A stretch of DNA of 27,461 nt from Russula earlei (taxonomy: Eukaryota > Basidiomycota > Agaricomycetes > Russulales > Russulaceae): positions 1 to 27,461 of the forward strand of contig JAGFNK010000655.1 of the NCBI GenBank assembly GCA_025769875.1, written 5' to 3'. Both the position numbers and the translations under genes were made by a program. The notes under the pieces were generated by a model. It was not told the DNA's origin. It saw nothing but the letters and a program-made list of their open reading frames with translations, and did not search any database. Below are positions 10,283 through 20,201 of the stretch, piece by piece. Every line of letters begins with the position of its first letter. The stretch's first letter is position 1.

Positions 10283-10366
10283 TATATCCTCCTCACTCCT
10301 CCACCGCCACCATCTCTCCCCCCTTCTCCCTTATCACCTCTACCTCCTTCCCATCCTCACCGTGCC
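10283..10366 (+). promoter_or_regulatory. Pyrimidine-rich core promoter of the kinase gene
   Basis: This C/T-rich tract runs up to the ATG at 10367. Such CT tracts just before the start are common in highly or constitutively expressed filamentous fungal genes and often mark transcription start regions. No clear TATA box is seen close by. Confidence 0.45.
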
Positions 10367-13300
10367 ATGTTGTCTGCTCACTCTCTCGACCCTTTCCCGC
10401 TTCCAGTTCCATTTCCCTCCTCACCTTCCCCTCATCTCTCTCCGCAGCCGCTAGACGCTTCATCGCCGGACCACTTGCCATCACCATCCGCCAGCGATCA
10501 GTCACCCTCACCCGTGGAACCACCTCCACACTCGTCTTCCACAAGCCTTCCAAAGTCGGAGCAGGTACTTTGTCCCTTCGTCCACTCGCCTTTTGCCCTC
10601 CACTCCGCCACAACCAGTTCTCCATCATTCATCCCTTTTTACAGGCTCCCTCGATACATCATTCTCGGGCACCTTCCCTATTAAAGCCTCCAGGTAGCCC
10701 TTCTCAACAGGGATCCCCTACAGCAGAGCACCCCACCATGACTTCCAAGCTCGGCTTCATCTCCCGTCGTCGATCCAGCCATTCGTCGCCTCCCAAGAAC
10801 TCTGTGGCTCCGCCCCCACCCGTTTCTACACCATCTCCGGACCACTCCCCCGCACAGCAGCATCTCCCTCCTCCTGTGATCAAAGCTCCCAAACATTCCT
10901 CCGGTCCACTCAGCGACCTCCGGCGTTTCCTGAACAATCATATCCCACATCATCACGCCCAACATCACTCGGCTACCCTACGACCTACCCCTCCCGTCAC
11001 AATCGGTCGAGTTGACATCACCATAGAATCCGCCTCAGAGACCCATAGCCATTCAGCAGAGTCCGCTCGTGCCCACTCGGAATCTGGTATCTCTGTCGAT
11101 GACCCAAACACGCCATCAACTCAGGCATCCACCCAACCTTCAACAGGACCGCCGAGCCCGCCTAGATCTACCCACGCACCTGACCCACACCCCCAACACC
11201 AGATCCCAGAAGGGAAAGCGCCCAAGGAGCACAAACTTGCCGCCTTTATGCGGAAGGACAAGCATCATCCTACCAAAGAAGACAAGCCTATTAAGGCCCC
11301 GAAGGATCGACCAGCGAACCGATCTCCGTCCCCGCCTCACTCGTCTCGCACAAGTCACTTGCTGTCCGTGTCCCCCAACCCTGATGCTCATCATTCGCAT
11401 TCTGCTTCTTCTCGCCATTCCGGTCTCAATACTCCTTCTCGTCCACATGCCATTAATTCTCTTTCCGAGGCTACCCAAGCTCACATCGCCAAAAAGTATG
11501 GCAAGTGGGGTCGCGTTTTGGGCTCCGGTGCTGGCGGCACAGTGCGCCTCATCAAAGCCAGTCACAAAAACGGTGGCCATATATTTGCCGTCAAGGAATT
11601 TAGACCCAAGCGCACCGGCGAGTCGGAGAAGGAGTACCAGAAGAAAGTCACAGCAGAATTTTGCGTTGGCTCTACACTCAAGCATCCCAATATCATCGAA
11701 ACGGTCGACATCGTTTGCGATCATGGCCACTATTATGAGGTTGGTTTGATCATCGACCTCGCACGTCCGAGTTTTGACCCGATTTACATCTCAGGTCATG
11801 GAATATGCTCCGTATGACCTCTTCAGTGTCGTCATGTCCGGCAAGATGCATCGCCCGGAAATCTATTGCGTGTTTAGGCAAATCTGCGATGGTGTCGAGT
11901 ATTTGCACGAGATGGGATTAGCTCATCGTGACCTCAAGCTCGATAATTGTGTCATGACTACCAATAATGTCGTTAAGCTCATCGACTTCGGTACCGCCAC
12001 TGTCTTCCATTACCCGGGAAAGGCTCAGCAGAAGGCGACCGGTATTGTGGGTTCCGATCCCTACCTAGCCCCAGAGGTCATTACCCAGGAAAACTATGAT
12101 CCGCGTAAGACTGACGTTTGGAGTGTCGCCATCATCTTCATGTGCATGGTCCTCCGACGTTTTCCGTGGAAGATCCCGGATGCCAAGGCTGACCCGAGTT
12201 TCCGCGCCTTTGTCAATTCCCACCCGGACTTGTCTCGGAAACCCTTGCCACGAGAGTCTCTGCCTCCCCAGAAACATCGGAGTAACACAACTCCTCACGA
12301 GGGTAAGTCCATACGTGAAATACGACCGCCCACCCCGCGCAAGTCTGCGACTGTCCCCCCCGATTCCGGCAACCGTACATATCTGGACGATTTCAGTGAC
12401 ACATCTCCGGGCAGTCAGTCGAGCAGCAGTGCGTCCGCCGCCTCTGCCGAGACTGCCGTGAGTGCATCTGAAACAAGTTCTCTCGGAGGAAGTATTGACA
12501 GCGAATTCACGCTCTGTTGTCATACATCCCACGAATCTGGTTCTTCCGAGGACGCTAATCATGCTGTCACGCTGACGCAGTTCCTTCAGGCTGGTTCTCC
12601 GGCCCCTCGCTCCTTCTCCGCAACAACCCTTCCCGTCCTTCCACATGGCTTCGTACCCCCTACAGAGAATACAGCGCAACTTGATCCATCCGTCCAAATG
12701 TTCGCGCGACCGGCGACCTCGACTGAGTCTCTTCCATCTTCGCCAACGCTCAGTCCTACTTTCCAGGGTTTCCATACTCCCATTCGTGCTAGCCGGCTGT
12801 TAGGGATACCCACTGCTGACGGGGTTCTAGACGATGTATCAACGCCCACACCTGCGAGCAGGCTTCTCGATATGGTCACGACCAGAACTCGGGCGACTAC
12901 GATCCACGGGCCAACATCCCCAGTTACTCTGGAACTGCCACGGATTGAACCTGATCCTTGCGTAGAGGGTCTCAAATGTGAAGATGACGTGAGCGAGCCA
13001 GATATCTCCGAGAAGGTGTCTACTCCCACCCCTGCAATAGTCGCGCCTACATTTCGTTCCCGTGCGGACAGCACGGCATCGGTGGCGACTAAAAAGAGCG
13101 GCATTGGCAACACGGATTCTATCTTTCTCCTGCTTCCGCGCGAGACGCGGCAGGCCATCCGACGCATGTTGTTCGTCGAGCCCGACGCGCGCTGCACTCT
13201 CACAGATCTCCTCAAGGGCCGTGGCAAAACCTCCGGTTTGCTTTGCGGATGCCACGGTCACGGCGGCGATTCGTCTTCTCACGGCATTGACACGCCACCT

Positions 13301-13459
13301 GGCGTATGTCAGGACCACGACCTGAGCGCCGAGGAGGAGGACGACGGCGACGCATGGCTGAAGAACATCAAGGCGTGCTCGACGCCCGGGATAAAACCCG
13401 ACCACGCGCACATCAAGGTGAACGTGGAAGAGAAGGCACACAAACGAAGATTCTTCTAG
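10367..13459 (+). CDS. HAL4/HAL5 (NPR1-family) serine/threonine protein kinase
   Basis: Family members regulate plasma-membrane transporters and potassium/salt tolerance in fungi, so a cytosolic signalling role is inferred. The model has three exons (10367-10564, 10645-11739, 11795-13459) and 985 residues. Residues 1-349 are Pro/Ser/His-rich and probably disordered. The kinase domain starts near 350: Gly loop GSGAGGTV (359-366), catalytic Lys in AVKEF (383), HRDLKLDN (HRD 475-477), DFG (495-497), DPYLAPEV (APE 523-525), then [11 protein letters not shown], which is typical of this family. A Ser/Thr/Pro-rich stretch of about 295 residues (575-869) separates this from the last helices ([13 protein letters not shown]). 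The tail has a Cys/His cluster (LCGCHGHGG) and an acidic run. The first exon joins in frame with a clean GT-AG intron. An internal ATG at 10738 in good context is an alternative start. Confidence 0.9.
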
Positions 13460-14792
13460 CCTCTCTCCCCTCGGAGGTCGGGACTGATCGTCCACAAGCC
13501 GTACAACTCATCCAATTTATACAGTTCATATATTCATTCACGTCGCATCCATGCATCCATTCATTCAATCCAAGTTTTACTTTTCATTTATCAATTTTTT
13601 TTGTCTCCATTCACTCCCTCACTTTGTCCCGTGCTCACCCACTCCCCAACATTGGTCATTCGTTACATCATCATATGCCACTCACAGTATCATCCCTCGT
13701 CGTCGTAACCGTGCCCGATCCGGGCAACTTAGCATGGATGGAAAGACTGCTTCCCTACGCCTCCACCCCCCATAAACCTGCATGTGTGCCTTCGCGTTCA
13801 TCCTCTTTGACTTTACAAAAGGTCTTGGCTTTCATTTACGGATTACTACTAGACTCAAACCCGTTGTATAATCATGTTGAAAAATGCCTAAAGAGACCCA
13901 CGAACTCAATAAATCCTGGGCGTCTATCATCGTGGGATAATGGAGGGGCCGGTCATACCGGGAGTGCCGCGCTGCGTTGACGGTCCCTTGCAGTGGTACA
14001 ATAATGTACGTTTCTTTTTCTTATTTATATAAGGACATCGTCTTCCCAGTAAATCGTTGCGTTTCCCTCGGACTTTCTGAGGTCAGTATGATTTGCGTCT
14101 CACTTTCTAGTTGACAAGACTTGTAGCATCCTCTTGGCTCTTTTTCCTACGGAGTTGTCCCTGACCGGGACGAGACGAAGGTATGAAGATCGAGCAGCGG
14201 TTCTGTTGCCAGCTCCCCTGGAAGCCGTAACATGCAGCACGATTTAATGCGCCTTGTTTGTACGCGTGGGGTTCCGATACGTTCGCTCTACATGGGAAGT
14301 ATAAACATGGAGGATGGCCTTACTGCAGTTCAAATGAGGGTTCAGGATGAGCTGTCTGTCCGATTGACAGATTTTTCGTCTTTGTTCTGTTTTGTTCTGT
14401 TCTTGCGATCGAAAAGCGTCTTTTGAAGAGCGCCCCCCCGCCTGCTAGGGTTTGCAGGATTTCTACCCACGAGTTGTCCCTGAGGTCAGAGCGGACATAT
14501 GTATGCCCGACGGTCGAATGCCGCTATTGCCCAGCACAAACGGTGATCTTTCATATCGTGCAATGCCTGATCTTCGGACAGTTTCAACCCTTTGACACTA
14601 CACAACCGTGACACCATAACAACAACGACCTCTGATTCTTCCTCGTAATTGAAACAGTACGATCCAGATACGGCGCACCACAACGGCCTCAAAACGCTCT
14701 GATCCGTTTTATTACGGTCAAAGCTCAGGGGCGTCCGCGATGCGATATGTTATTTTCTGACCGCTGACCTGTGCAGGGTTACGGGTCGACGG
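13460..14792. other. Intergenic region between convergent kinase and oxidoreductase genes
   Basis: This is 3' flanking DNA of both genes. An AATAAA at 13908-13913 is a possible polyadenylation signal for the kinase, about 450 bp after its stop. A TATA-like TTATTTATATAAGG lies at 14020-14033, but I find no coding frame or small RNA signature downstream of it. The open frames here are short and have no recognisable content. Confidence 0.4.
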
Positions 14793-14990
14793 TTAATCCA
14801 GCTCTGGCGAATCGACGGATGGGGGAACGCGCGTTCGAACTACTTTTCCTTCCGCAATATACTGCAGGCCGTCCTTCACGCCAGCGAGACCATTGGGTTG
14901 TATGAGGAGCGCGTTGGGCTTGACATTCGTCGTAGCCAAGATCTTCGTGAGTAGGTCGGCGTACCACTTGCCCTTTGATTCCTAGATGGC

Positions 14991-15007
14991 GGGGGGGGGG
15001 GGGGGGG
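14991..15007 (+). repeat. 17-base poly-G run in an intron
   Basis: There are seventeen consecutive G on the plus strand (poly-C on the gene strand). They lie in the last intron (14982-15048) of the oxidoreductase gene, 9 bases from the acceptor. Such a run is mutable and hard to sequence, so its length may be wrong. Confidence 0.9.
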
Positions 15008-15612
15008 TATAAGCAGACACAAAAGCGGACGGCGGCATTCGGTCGTACGAGTTTAAGCAAGTTCCACGCCAGGCTGAAGGAGGCCGTGACATCTGGGCGT
15101 GTATTCTCGTAGGGGACTATTCGGGATGGCTAACCTTCCTCCCTTGTCTCCGATCACGGCAGGGACTCGCTGCATCATCTTTCCCTCTGAGACGGCGTCG
15201 ATGGCAGATTTGAGCGCGTTGCCCGTCGCCACGCGAATTTTCTCCACGACGTTCTCATCGCGATAGTCGAACACCTCGTCCGCGCCGAGGCCCCTGACGA
15301 GGTCGAAATTCTTCGGTGAGGCCGAGACCAGGACGTCCGTTCGACTTGGCGAACTGAACGGCGTATTGGCCGACGGACGAGGCGCCGCCCCAGATGAGAA
15401 TGTCGCGCCGAGGACCGGACTCGGACTCGGGCTCGTTTGGCGATGGCAGCCCGAGAGACTGGTGCGGCATCTGCAGGCCGGTCAACGCGGCGATGCCGAG
15501 CTGCGCCGCCTCTTCGAACGACCAACCGTCGGCCGCGTTCTGCCTCCCGCCACGAGGTATTCTGAAAAGGTGCCGTTGGGTCGAAAGACTGCAGTTCTGC
15601 GTCGGCGCGAGC

Positions 15613-15626
15613 CTCTCTCTCTCTCT
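15613..15626. repeat. (CT)7 microsatellite in an intron
   Basis: Seven CT units on the plus strand lie inside the intron at 15589-15668 of the oxidoreductase gene. Confidence 0.8.
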
Positions 15627-16025
15627 CGACGCGCGCGAAAAGAAGGAAGAGAAGACAAAAAAACTGACGGCTTTGGATGAGGCCTGCGACGCGCTCGCCG
15701 ACGGTCCGCACGCCCTCGAGAACATCGTACCCGAGTCCGTCGACGACGCCCGCGAAACTTTCGCCCAAAATTCCGCCGTAGTCCATTTCGATGGATTTCA
15801 TTGTGGGTGGGGGGAGGGTTGCGCGATGCGGATGGTCGGATCTGCGTTTTCCACGGGAGCGGATGGGAGGGGGGGGGGCGCAAAAGCTTACGATCCCACG
15901 GGATTCTGCACCGTCGCAACGACTTTGACGAGAATCTGGCCAGGGCCGGGCTTCGGCACGTCCGCGAGGGCAAAGGCGACACCGCTTTCGGTATAGATGG
16001 CGGCTCTTTGCTTTGTGGGGACCAT

Positions 16026-16409
16026 TGTGGGGCGAAGTGGGTCAAGCTTGATGGAGGCTTTCGCTTTGTTGAGCTTTTCTCTCCGAGATCGCTGCAGCTG
16101 ACATCAGATATCACCTTGACCTTGACTGCACCCTCCAAGGTGGGTTTAGACAGAAAGAGTTACAGGTGAGGTGGATTGTCGGCGTATCCGTCGCAATCGC
16201 TAATACTTCCCAAATATGCGATCACGTGTAGGCCTTTTCTGGGAACGGGCTTGGTGCCACGTGGGCCGCCGACGATACTATCGGGCCGGCATTCGCTCAA
16301 GAGACGAGAATGAAGAACTTTGCGCTGACTTTGCGGGGACACTACTTTGCCACATGACGAACTTTCGGCTGCATCGCATGTGGGGTGTAGAAACATGTTA
16401 TATTTTTTT
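16026..16409 (-). promoter_or_regulatory. Upstream region of the oxidoreductase gene
   Basis: This host-like DNA lies between the oxidoreductase start and transposon copy B. It has a CACGTG E-box core near 16259. No TATA box or coding frame was recognised. The transposon lies within 400 bp upstream of the gene. Confidence 0.35.
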
Positions 16410-16442
16410 GGTGGGTATGTAGGTCACCTAGAACTCAGACAG
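16410..16442 (+). repeat. Left terminal inverted repeat of copy B (eroded)
   Basis: It shares ACCTAGA and GACAG with the reverse complement of 21849-21880, about 13 of 17 positions in the best part. It is supported mainly by alignment with copy A. Confidence 0.5.
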
Positions 16443-17032
16443 AATGTGTAGGTGTATGAGCAAGAAAGATTGAGATTTCTCTCAACATGGGGGTGAAAGT
16501 GCTGATTAATGGGAGACCACCCTCTTTTTTTTGTGTCAAAAGGCCCCCATTTGATGGTTTCCCCTTCCTTGAATTCTCAGAGAGAATGTCACACACCATG
16601 CACCATGTTAGAGTTTGAGTTGTTTGAGGTGGTGCTTCAAATTGGCAGCCTCAGCTGATCATGTTTGTTCCTTCTCATCCCTTCCCCAACTCTGCTACAC
16701 AGTGTGGCAAGGTGCTGTCTTGATTCATGCCTCCCATGTAGAAACTTGGTAGTTTATTGAAAGTGGGAAATGACAATTTTATTGAGTGAGTGCAGTGTCT
16801 GAAGGAAGGGCATGCATGTTTGCACACATGAGAGTTGCTGAATAATGTAACAACTGTGCTATCCAGGTATAAGCTTTAAAGAACATAAGGATAGGTAATG
16901 AAAAGGGATGCACCTCCATGACTCACACACATGAGTGATCTCTGAGGGAAGTAGGTAAACTATCTACTCATCTAAGTAGGCAGAAGGTAAACAAATGGTA
17001 TCCAAAGAATGGAACAACAGTTGAGCCAATCC

Positions 17033-17580
17033 TTAGGCCCCTTTTACCAACCAAGAATTCTTGAACCTTGAACTTGAACTTGGATTTCGGGATTTTCTGG
17101 GAGTGACAGGAGTGACAAGTGTGATGTAAGTGACATAATAAACTAATATGAGTCTATTTCAAATATGAGTTATTTTTCAGTGTGATTTGCTGGGTTTACA
17201 TGTGATATGTAAAATATTTTTTCTAACCCTTCCTTCCACTCCTTCCAAGTGGGGTATTGCAAGTATGTCATTAAGGCAGAATATGTGTCACCAATGTGTG
17301 GGTGCACATCTTTGTGCACATTTTGTATGTGCAGCTCTGGTGAAAATGGGGCTGCAAGCACCCAGATGTTGAGCTCGAGTCGGACAAGTTTGATGCTGAC
17401 ACATCATGTGTAACCCCATATATGCAAATATGCAAATGACAACATAAAAAAATGCATATTAATTTATTATATACATCATATCACTTACATCACTCCTGTC
17501 ACTCCTGTCACTCCCGGAGAATCCGAAATCCAAGTTCAAGTTCAAGATTCAAGAATTCTCAGTTGGTAAAAGGGGCCTAA
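17033..17580. mobile_element. MITE-like element with about 106-bp inverted repeats
   Basis: This 548-bp element starts TTAGGCCCCTTTTACCAAC and ends with its complement. The left arm (17033-17138) and right arm (17475-17580) match over about 106 bp with roughly a dozen differences. It has no coding capacity. The ends read TTA...TAA, so a TA duplication (17034-17035 and 17578-17579) as in Tc1/mariner is the simplest reading. A PIF/Harbinger three-base target would need a direct repeat, which is absent. The arms contain tandem GAGTGACAG words. The long arms could fold into a strong hairpin and be a source of small RNA. Confidence 0.85.
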
Positions 17581-18493
17581 AGGTCCAAACTGAGTGTAAA
17601 TAACTAGTTCCACTCAGAGTTGCTAAACAATACTAGGTATATGTGTCAAGTGAGGGGATCCCTCACTTGGCCTCATGCACTTGCGATCAAGCTCACTTGT
17701 GCTTGGGAATCACAACATCCCAATTTGAAGTGAAAGCAGATGGACAATGCACATGAGGACTGCATTCAAGCAGCAATCACTGAGTGAAAGGGGGGCCTTT
17801 TCAAATGTAGACAAGCAGCTGCAATTGCCCATAATGTGAGGAACTGCCATATTTTCCTTGCTGATTATATTAAACACTTTTAGGTTCCTCATCAAACACT
17901 GAGTGACCACATTAATGGGTGCTGTTCCAAGAAGGATTCATATGAGGGCCAATGATTGCACTCAGGAAGGCAGGAAGATGCACTGGTCAATTGGATCAAC
18001 CACAAGGCTTTGATGGCCAAGCCCATGGACCAGATGGAGGTCAACTCCATTGTATATGATATGTCTGGTGTCGTGCTGGGTATGAACTGGCACTGTCAAC
18101 TCTGGAGGTGGCACATGGACCTTCAGCTCTCAAAGCCAAGTTCCCTGGACCCCAAACATGCACAAAATTTCAATGTTTCAAATGTTACTTGTTACTTTGA
18201 ACTAGTTAAGCAGATCTATGATGACCATCCAAACCTCCCACCAGAGCACATCTGGGACATGGATGAGAAGGGAATCCAACTTGGTGGGGGTGCAAATGCT
18301 ACAGAAAGTTTTACCACCTGCACAGCCTCAAGAAAACAAACTTCTATCACATGCACTCCAATTCTCTCAAACTTGTCACAATTGTTGAGTGTATTTCCCC
18401 TTCTGGGCTGAGTGTGCCCCCCACCTTCATTCTTTCAAATGGGACTGTCCCAGTCATTCCCAATGAGTTGTCCACCAAAATTGGAGGAATTTC

Positions 18494-18498
18494 CACAT
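18494..18498 (+). repeat. Target site duplication (left) of the LTR element
   Basis: CACAT, repeated at 20202-20206 immediately outside the TG...CA ends. Confidence 0.85.
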
Positions 18499-18940
18499 TG
18501 TTAGTGGTGAAGATATGATACCCAGGCAGTGGGAACATGCGAGTGGGCAAGATGGGCTGGTGGGCTGTTGGTGCAGCACAGAGTCAGGGATGCATGTAAA
18601 TGACATGGAGCAGTGGTAGAGCACAAGAAGGGGACTTGTTCAAAGCACACACAAGAGGTTTTTGAGAACAGGGAACACAATTCTGATACATTTGCAGGCA
18701 ATAAGAGGCTAATTTATATGTTTTACAAGTATGTTACTTAAGGAATAAAATAGGAGAGTGTTTATTTTAGGAGCTTTTTGGAGTTGGGAATGGAAGTAAG
18801 ACAGAAATGAAAATGTATAGTGGAAAGACTTTGGACTTTGATGGAAATACTGCATTGCCTCTCTATGTGGCTGATGCACTTGTTCCAGTTTTGGTGCATG
18901 CATGCGATTGAGTCATGCATTTGTATTTTTCTTGGATATG

Positions 18941-19462
18941 TGTTAGGATTCTGGTGTTCTCATCTGCTTACCTATGCTTTGGTGACTCATCTCTGCTTAT
19001 TCATCTCTGCTTAGTGATTGCTTAGTGATTTGCTTACTCATTGATCAGTAATTGCTTACTCATGGCTTACTGATAGATGACAGGTACTAGGAAAGAATGA
19101 CTCATGCGTGAGTCATTTCTGATACTTTCGAATTGCACCTACGTTTTTGAATACTACTGGTTCTTAGCTATGTGCACCCCAAGTTTTGTACAAATTGGAT
19201 CAGTAGTTATGGAGATATCATATAAATAGTCTGTGGTACCAAGAAGTCAAGCCTTACGCTCGACTTACTCTCTTACAAGAAACAATCATCTTGTCAACAT
19301 TCTAAACAAACTATAGTGACAGCTCTAAGTGAAAGAGGCTCCTCTCTTCTCTTACATCTATTCTTCCTGAGATAATATCAAAGGATTCGAAGTCTAGTGC
19401 TTGAACTAAATCAAGCAACTCTTTCACTAAGAGTCAGTAACAAGATCAGTCAGATCTTAACA
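18941..19462 (+). repeat. First long repeat (LTR) of the element
   Basis: It begins TGTTAGGATTC and ends CAGATCTTAACA. It holds repeated GCTTACTCA/GCTTAGTGA words (18960-19075), paired TGACTCA/TGAGTCA sites (19098-19115), and TATAAATA (19221-19228). It aligns along its length with 19674-20201 at very roughly 80 percent by eye. A degenerate primer-binding-like TGGGGGTCATGGAGCC follows at 19466-19481. Confidence 0.7.
19098..19115. promoter_or_regulatory. Inverted pair of Gcn4/AP-1-type sites in LTR 1
   Basis: TGACTCATGCGTGAGTCA is a pair of TGACTCA half-sites in inverted arrangement, about 105 bp upstream of the TATAAATA. This is the core recognised by Gcn4/AP-1 bZIP factors; binding here is inferred. 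Confidence 0.6.
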
Positions 19463-19465
19463 ATA

Positions 19466-19481
19466 TGGGGGTCATGGAGCC
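19466..19481 (+). other. Possible primer binding site of the LTR element
   Basis: TGGGGGTCATGGAGCC begins three bases after the end of LTR 1. It resembles, with gaps, the TGGTATCAGAGCC primer site that Copia-type elements use with initiator tRNA-Met. This is weak evidence of Copia affinity. Confidence 0.3.
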
Positions 19482-19673
19482 AGTGCAGAATGTTCTTGAT
19501 TTTCAGACATTTTCGGTTTTGATGTGAATTGAACAAGGCCTAAGAGGGGCACAAGAGAATGTACTTTCCCCTGAGGGGAGTGGAAAAAGTTGGTGATCAA
19601 AAATGATTCTGGGGATGTGCCATGTTGCACCTTTGTGCTCCTCTGCACATGCCCCTGGCAGCCCAAAACTGCC

Positions 19674-20201
19674 AGTTAGGATTCAACTTGCATTCACATT
19701 TGCTTGCTTACCTATGATTGCTTACTCATTTTTGCTTACTGTCTGCTTACTGATTTGCTGACTGATGCTTTGTGATCGCTGACTGATAGGATGACTGGTG
19801 CTTAGTGATTGCTTACTGGACTGATGACAGATACTAAGAAAGAATGACTCACACATGAGTCATTACTGATACTTTCAAATTGTGGTCCTTGTTTTTGGAT
19901 AGTAGTGGGTCTCAGCTATGTGCTCCCCAAGTTTCATACAAATTGGATCAGCTGTTATGGAGATATGGTATAAATACTCTGGTGTATTGAGAGTCAAGCC
20001 TTATGCTCAACTTACTTTTTGAATTACATGCAATTCTCATTCTCTCAAACCAAGTCACTGCTCTAAGTAAAAAGAGGCCCATCTCATCTCAATCCATTCA
20101 CTCTTCCTGAGATAGTATCAAAGGATTCGAAGTCTAGTGCTTGAAATATATCAAGCAACTCTTTCACTAGAGTGGAAATTAAGATCAAGCAGATCTTAAC
20201 A
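19674..20201 (+). repeat. Second long repeat (LTR) of the element
   Basis: It starts within CCAGTTAGGATTC and ends CAGATCTTAACA next to the target duplication. It has the same order of parts as the first repeat: GCTTACT words, paired bZIP sites (19845-19862), TATAAATA (19969-19976), and the shared block TATCAAAGGATTCGAAGTCT. Confidence 0.7.
19845..19862. promoter_or_regulatory. Inverted pair of Gcn4/AP-1-type sites in LTR 2
   Basis: TGACTCACACATGAGTCA keeps both half-sites although the spacer has changed from the copy in LTR 1. It lies about 107 bp upstream of TATAAATA. Confidence 0.6.

Larger units (their letters stand above)
14793..16025 (-). pseudogene. MDR-family (GroES-like / zinc-type) enoyl reductase or alcohol dehydrogenase, frame-broken
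   Basis: The gene resembles fungal GroES-like/toxD-type medium-chain reductases, which reduce enoyl or quinone substrates with NAD(P)H; the substrate is unknown. Exons on the minus strand are 16025-15892, 15841-15669, 15588-15049 and 14981-14793, about 345 residues. Readable blocks in order are ADVPKPGPGQILVKVVATVQ, ILGESFAGVVDGLG, FRPNGTFSEYLV, DGWSFEEAAQLGIAALTG, the nucleotide-binding ILIWGGASSVGQYAVQFAKS, VLVSASPKNFDLVRGLGADE, VFDYRDENVVEKIR, KWYADLLTKILATTNVKPNA and PNGLAGVKDGLQYIAEGK. Three frame changes are needed: within 15527-15556, near 15331-15340, and at the GGGG at 15111-15114. The usual NPxDWK motif is disrupted at the exon 1-2 junction. Introns otherwise keep GT-AG and phase. 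It is either a young pseudogene or a real gene with sequencing errors. Confidence 0.8.
18499..20201 (+). mobile_element. Non-coding LTR retroelement (1703 bp) inserted in copy B transposase
   Basis: The insert starts TGTTAGTGGTG and ends GATCTTAACA (TGTTA/TAACA ends). It is flanked by the 5-bp direct repeat CACAT at 18494-18498 and 20202-20206. Joining the flanks restores the transposase reading seen in copy A. It contains two related long repeats, 18941-19462 and about 19674-20201, each with bZIP-type palindromes, a TATAAATA box and the end ATCTTAACA. They are separated by about 211 bp, with a further 442 bp to the left. There is no gag or pol, so it is non-autonomous, deleted or composite. 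The left 442 bp are not matched before the second repeat, so the structure is not a simple LTR-internal-LTR. Confidence 0.8.

Noticed and set aside
10570..10644. Kinase N-terminus starting at ATG 10570
   Set aside because: This stretch lies mostly in a clean GT-AG intron (10565-10644). The upstream exon from 10367 joins the main frame in phase.
12303..12396. GTAAGT...TTTCAG intron inside kinase exon 3
   Set aside because: It is 94 nt and would shift the frame. The unspliced frame stays open for over 500 codons to the family-like C-terminus.
12065..12775. Long antisense open frame under the kinase
   Set aside because: Codes no recognisable family; it is a GC-rich shadow of a well-supported gene on the other strand.
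13306..13980. Open frame running from the kinase end into 3' flanking DNA
   Set aside because: Low-complexity translation of UTR sequence with no family similarity.
14820..14850. tRNA B-box-like GTTCGAACTA followed by TTTT
   Set aside because: No matching A-box or cloverleaf, and it lies in the coding last exon of the oxidoreductase.
18499..18940. Left 442 bp of the LTR insert as a continuation of the transposase
   Set aside because: Its translation does not match copy A. Coding similarity stops exactly at CACAT and resumes after the second CACAT.
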